Shown: positions 61,596-64,000 of the stretch, one piece after another
Position numbering within the stretch: position 1 is the stretch's first letter
How the letters are laid out: every line of letters starts with the position of its first letter
Assembly: GCA_017615275.1 (NCBI GenBank)
Contig: JAGAAO010000038.1
Span: forward strand, 56,544-120,543
DNA length: 64,000 nucleotides
Source: Butyrivibrio sp.
GTDB taxonomy: Bacteria > Bacillota > Clostridia > Lachnospirales > Lachnospiraceae
Reading direction: 5' to 3'
Notes under the pieces: generated by a model
Told to the model about the DNA's origin: nothing
The model's database searches: none
Seen by the model: the letters and a program-made list of their open reading frames with translations, nothing else
Position numbers and translations under genes: made by a program

Positions 61596-61656
61596 TAGTA
61601 GGTTAGTAACCGGATTCATTATACCGATTTTTTGATCGGATTTCGGGGGAGAAGTT

Positions 61657-61854
61657 ATGATGGAATTCATTAGTACAGCAGTTGAGTTTTCTAAGAAATA
61701 TATTGGAAAAGCCATGAAATTCTGGAATGGTCTTGACGATGATAAGAAGAAACTGCTGGCAGGTTGCCTGGTTGCAGCTGTAAGCGTTATCGTTATCGCT
61801 TCAATTGCATACAGCATGGGCAGAAACCGCGGAAGAAAGTATATATACAGATAA
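61657..61854 (+). CDS. Small single-pass membrane protein
   Basis: A 65-residue protein with a charged N-terminal helix, one membrane segment (about 36-53, LLAGCLVAAVSVIVIASIAY) and a basic tail GRNRGRKYIYR. GGGGGAGAAG precedes the ATG. A terminator follows at 61902, supporting expression. It is not recognised; positive-inside charge suggests the C-terminus is cytoplasmic. Confidence 0.65.
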   Translation: MMEFISTAVEFSKKYIGKAMKFWNGLDDDKKKLLAGCLVAAVSVIVIASIAYSMGRNRGRKYIYR

Positions 61855-61901
61855 TACAAAGCGCTGGTTGGCGTGTTAAAAACATATAGATTGCTTATTG
61901 G

Positions 61902-61928
61902 AGTCACCTTTATTTTGGTGACTTTTTT
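61902..61928 (+). terminator. Terminator after the small membrane protein
   Basis: AGTCACC / GGTGACT seven-base stem with an 8-base loop and a T-run. Confidence 0.85.
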
Positions 61929-61957
61929 GATTGGATAGAAAGTTTCTATCCAATCAA
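61927..61957. repeat. 31-bp perfect palindrome
   Basis: TTGATTGGATAGAAA-G-TTTCTATCCAATCAA, 15-bp arms around one base. It directly follows a terminator and runs into repeat R2. Could be an operator or the tip of a repeat element. Confidence 0.75.
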
Positions 61958-61958
61958 A

Positions 61959-62008
61959 GCGCTCCGCTATGGATGCGCAGCTCGCGGAATGGTAAATAAT
62001 TGCTTCGC
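61959..62008. repeat. Dispersed repeat R2, copy 2
   Basis: GCGCTCCGC at one end and CTCGCGGAATGGTAAATAA then TTGCTTCGC at the other; related to 51886-51934. Confidence 0.7.
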
Positions 62009-62034
62009 AATACCGCTCGCGCGCGAAAATGGTA

Positions 62035-62063
62035 ATGACACTTATCGCTTTTTCGAATATAAT
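62035..62063 (+). promoter_or_regulatory. Promoter of the phosphofructokinase gene
   Basis: ATGACA (62035-62040), 17 bases, TATAAT (62058-62063), 32 bases before ATG 62095. Confidence 0.65.
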
Positions 62064-62094
62064 GTAATTATACTTTCGAAAGGGGACAGGAGTT

Positions 62095-63354
62095 ATGGTG
62101 CAGAAAAAGAAAAGAAACGTAATTGTTGGGCAATCCGGTGGTCCTACCGCGGCAATTAATTCTTCGCTTGCCGGTGTGTACAGAACCGCCCTCGACCGTG
62201 GATACAACAAGGTTTACGGTATGATCCATGGCGTGCAAGGTCTCATGGAAGGTCGCTATGTTGACCTTTCCGATCACATTCAGTCAGGACTCGATATCGA
62301 GCTTTTGAAAAGAACTCCATCGGCATATCTTGGTTCTTGCAGATATAAGCTTCCGGAGATTTTTGAGAGTAAAGAGATATACGAGAAAATCTTTGAAATC
62401 CTCACGAAACTTGAAATTGATTGTTTTATCTACATCGGTGGAAATGACTCCATGGATACGATAAAAAAGCTGTCTGATTACGCCATTATCACAGGCTCTG
62501 ATATCAGATTCGTCGGCTGTCCCAAGACAATCGACAACGATCTGGCACTCACGGATCACACTCCGGGATACGGATCGGCAGCTAAGTATATAGGAACTTC
62601 TGTAAAAGAGATAATCAGAGACAGCTGGTCACTTGAGACAAGCCACGGTCAGGTTATCATAGTTGAAGTAATGGGAAGAAACGCAGGATGGCTTACCGGC
62701 GCGACAGCTCTTGCAAAGGGCGAGGATTGTGACGGACCGGATGCTATCTATATGCCGGAGATTCCTTTTGATATGGATGCCTTCCTGAAGAAGATAAAAG
62801 CTCTTTTAAAGAACAAGGCATCAATAGTTGTAGCCGTATCCGAAGGTATCAGAACCAAGGACGGCAAATATGTAAGCGATCTCGACAACTCGGTTGAGTA
62901 TGTTGATGCATTCGGACACAAGCAGCTCACAGGTACCGCAAGATATCTTTGCAACGTTGTTTCCGTTGAGTGCGGATGTAAGACACGTGCCATCGAGCTT
63001 TCAACTCTTCAGAGAGCAGCAAGCCACTGCGCATCTAGAGTAGACATTCTGGAAGCATATGAAGTAGGCGGTGCCGCAATGAAAGCTGCGGATGAAGGTG
63101 ACAGCGGCAAGATGGTTGTTATCGAGAGACTTTCTGACGATCCTTATCAGGCAGGTACTGAGGTTAAGGATGTTCATAAGATTGCCAACGACGAGAGAGT
63201 TGTTCCGAGAGAGTGGATCAGCAAGGACGGCACTTATGTAACCAACGAGTTTATCACTTATGTAAGACCTCTTATCCAGGGAGATGTCGGTCCCATCATG
63301 GTTGATGGTATTCCCAGACACTTATACAGACCGGGATTCCAGGACATTTTGTAA
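62095..63354 (+). CDS. 6-phosphofructokinase, pyrophosphate-dependent type
   Basis: A 419-residue PFK. The glycine-rich start VGQSGGPTAAINSSL, GGNDSMDT (115-122) and PKTIDND (143-149) are seen. Lysine in PKTIDND (glycine in ATP enzymes) and a non-glycine at the fourth position of GGxD point to the pyrophosphate-using class. The fourth residue is Asp118 and the third Asn117, where PPi enzymes usually show GGDD. It phosphorylates fructose 6-phosphate reversibly. GACAGGAG precedes ATG 62095. Confidence 0.9.
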   Translation: MVQKKKRNVIVGQSGGPTAAINSSLAGVYRTALDRGYNKVYGMIHGVQGLMEGRYVDLSDHIQSGLDIELLKRTPSAYLGSCRYKLPEIFESKEIYEKIFEILTKLEIDCFIYIGGNDSMDTIKKLSDYAIITGSDIRFVGCPKTIDNDLALTDHTPGYGSAAKYIGTSVKEIIRDSWSLETSHGQVIIVEVMGRNAGWLTGATALAKGEDCDGPDAIYMPEIPFDMDAFLKKIKALLKNKASIVVAVSEGIRTKDGKYVSDLDNSVEYVDAFGHKQLTGTARYLCNVVSVECGCKTRAIELSTLQRAASHCASRVDILEAYEVGGAAMKAADEGDSGKMVVIERLSDDPYQAGTEVKDVHKIANDERVVPREWISKDGTYVTNEFITYVRPLIQGDVGPIMVDGIPRHLYRPGFQDIL

Positions 63355-63425
63355 AAAATATCAGGTGTAATCTGTGTTTAATTGCAAAAAATATTGAAAA
63401 TCCCGCATTTTTCCGCATTTATTTG

Positions 63426-63454
63426 TTGTTTACAGCTTGAAATAGTGGTAAAAT
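63426..63454 (+). promoter_or_regulatory. Promoter of hup
   Basis: TTGTTT (63426-63431), 17 bases, TAAAAT (63449-63454), about 40 bases before the HU start. Confidence 0.55.
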
Positions 63455-63496
63455 GGGCAATGTAGTAAAATAAATTTCTTTTTGGAGGGAAATTAC

Positions 63497-63775
63497 ATGA
63501 ACAAGACAGAACTTATTGATGCAATTGCAAAAGAAGCAGGACTTTCAAAGAAAGACGCTGCTGCAGCACTTAACGCTTTCACAGACACAGTAACAAAGGA
63601 GCTTAAGAAAAAGGGTAAAGTTCAGCTCGTAGGTTTCGGAACATTCGAGACAACAAAGAGAGCTGCTAGAACAGGTAAGAATCCTCAGACTGGCGCAGCT
63701 ATCAAGATTCCTGCATCTATAGCACCTAAGTTCAAAGCTGGTAAGGCTCTTAAGGATCTTGTAAACAAGAAGTAA
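63497..63775 (+). CDS. hup: DNA-binding protein HU
   Basis: A 92-residue HU/IHF-family nucleoid protein: MNKTELIDAIAKEAGLSKKDA, VQLVGFGTFE and the DNA-binding arm RAARTGKNPQTGAAIKIPA with the conserved proline. The C-terminal KDLVNKK is typical. It binds and bends DNA without sequence preference. ATG 63497 follows TTGGAGGG; an upstream in-frame ATG (63482) lies on the ribosome site. Codon use is that of a highly expressed gene. Confidence 0.97.
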   Translation: MNKTELIDAIAKEAGLSKKDAAAALNAFTDTVTKELKKKGKVQLVGFGTFETTKRAARTGKNPQTGAAIKIPASIAPKFKAGKALKDLVNKK

Positions 63776-63788
63776 TTTAATACGATAG

Positions 63789-63822
63789 AAAAGGCTGTAC
63801 CGCATGGTACGGCCTTTTTTGT
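63789..63822 (+). terminator. Terminator after hup
   Basis: AAAAGGC-GTACC / GGTAC-GGCC-type stem around a GCAT loop, with a T-run. Confidence 0.85.
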
Positions 63823-63911
63823 TTAATAGGAAATTTCGCCTTGACGGCGAAATCTTGAATTAAAAGGCCCGGCAAGACCGCAATGTCATTAAGTTAAGGT
63901 GACACTAGAAG

Positions 63912-63948
63912 ATCTCTACATCAGAAATGATGTAGGGGTCTTTTTTTC
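63912..63948 (+). terminator. Hairpin with T-run near the right edge
   Basis: AGATCTCTACATCA and TGATGTAGGGGTCT form a 14-base stem with two wobble pairs around GAAA, then seven T. It ends a transcript that is not obviously coding (63823-63911), so it could close a small RNA or belong to a degraded element. Confidence 0.7.
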
Positions 63949-64000
63949 TGAAAAAAATGTTGACATAAAAGCTAAAAAGTGCGGCCGCTTTCGCTACTGA

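Noticed and set aside
60819-62210. 463-codon open frame on the minus strand
   Set aside because: It is antisense to the well-defined AI-2E transporter and runs through the small membrane gene, a terminator, the palindrome and repeat R2. The translated sequence lacks domain features. Treated as a shadow frame.
63960-63990. Promoter at the right edge (TTGACA at 63960)
   Set aside because: No acceptable -10 at 16-18 bases; the expected position is GC-rich (GCGGCC).
1-64000. tRNA or rRNA genes
   Set aside because: No GTTCGANTC-type T-arm with matching acceptor stem and no 16S/23S/5S segment was recognised on either strand by eye.

Overview
The window looks like a chromosomal segment of a moderately low-GC clostridial Bacillota, most likely Lachnospiraceae of the Butyrivibrio/Pseudobutyrivibrio type. 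That placement is inferred from gene order and protein families: the rpmE-DUF1385-prmC-prfA block, a SigH-type sigma factor, the argG/argCJBD locus, comEA-comEC, a pyrophosphate-type phosphofructokinase, and CotH/VTC/DUF4956 genes. No rRNA, tRNA, CRISPR array, prophage or intact insertion sequence was seen.

Layout. 0-4.4 kb: azlCD end, ispF, cysS, mrnC, rlmB, sigH, a tightly packed housekeeping run. 4.4-9.2 kb: a zinc-ribbon membrane protein, then rpmE, DUF1385, prmC and prfA. 9.3-15 kb: an HPt protein, a DUF5721-like gene, a LacI regulator, degV, a LytTR response regulator with a structured leader, DUF1294 and argG. 15.2-20.1 kb: argC, a GNAT gene, argJ, argB and argD, divergent from argG across a region with three ARG-box-like sites. 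20.1-32 kb: a solute-binding-like protein, comEA, a two-component system, a GerMN lipoprotein, comEC and holA. Between comEC and holA lie a 42-bp inverted-repeat element and three accessory membrane or lipoprotein genes. 32-37 kb: DUF1653, a glycosyltransferase, a PAP2 phosphatase, a lipid kinase and glyA.

37-52 kb is the most interesting part. It begins with a strong consensus promoter feeding a roughly 375-nt transcript with no credible long ORF and its own terminator. Next come a GH3-like protein that has lost the family's catalytic loop and a VTC-DUF4956 gene pair. After two accessory genes, a probable seven-gene operon follows: a membrane protein, a second VTC-DUF4956 pair, a CotH kinase-like protein, an MBOAT acyltransferase, a DHHW (AlgX/AlgJ-like) protein and a cellulose-synthase-like glycosyltransferase with PilZ domains. 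I infer a c-di-GMP-controlled, O-acylated exopolysaccharide system coupled to a VTC/CotH phosphotransfer module.

51.7-52.3 kb holds dispersed repeats around a tandem array of three palindromes. Each palindrome is exactly 37 bp and they are spaced exactly 75 bp apart; a fourth copy lies 39 kb away at 12.5 kb. 52.3-64 kb: small membrane and DUF4253 genes, an AP2/HNH-like gene, thrC, citrate synthase, deoC, an Xaa-Pro aminopeptidase, a probable 6S RNA, an AI-2E transporter, PPi-type pfk and HU. Functions are assigned by reading motifs only; no database search was run.
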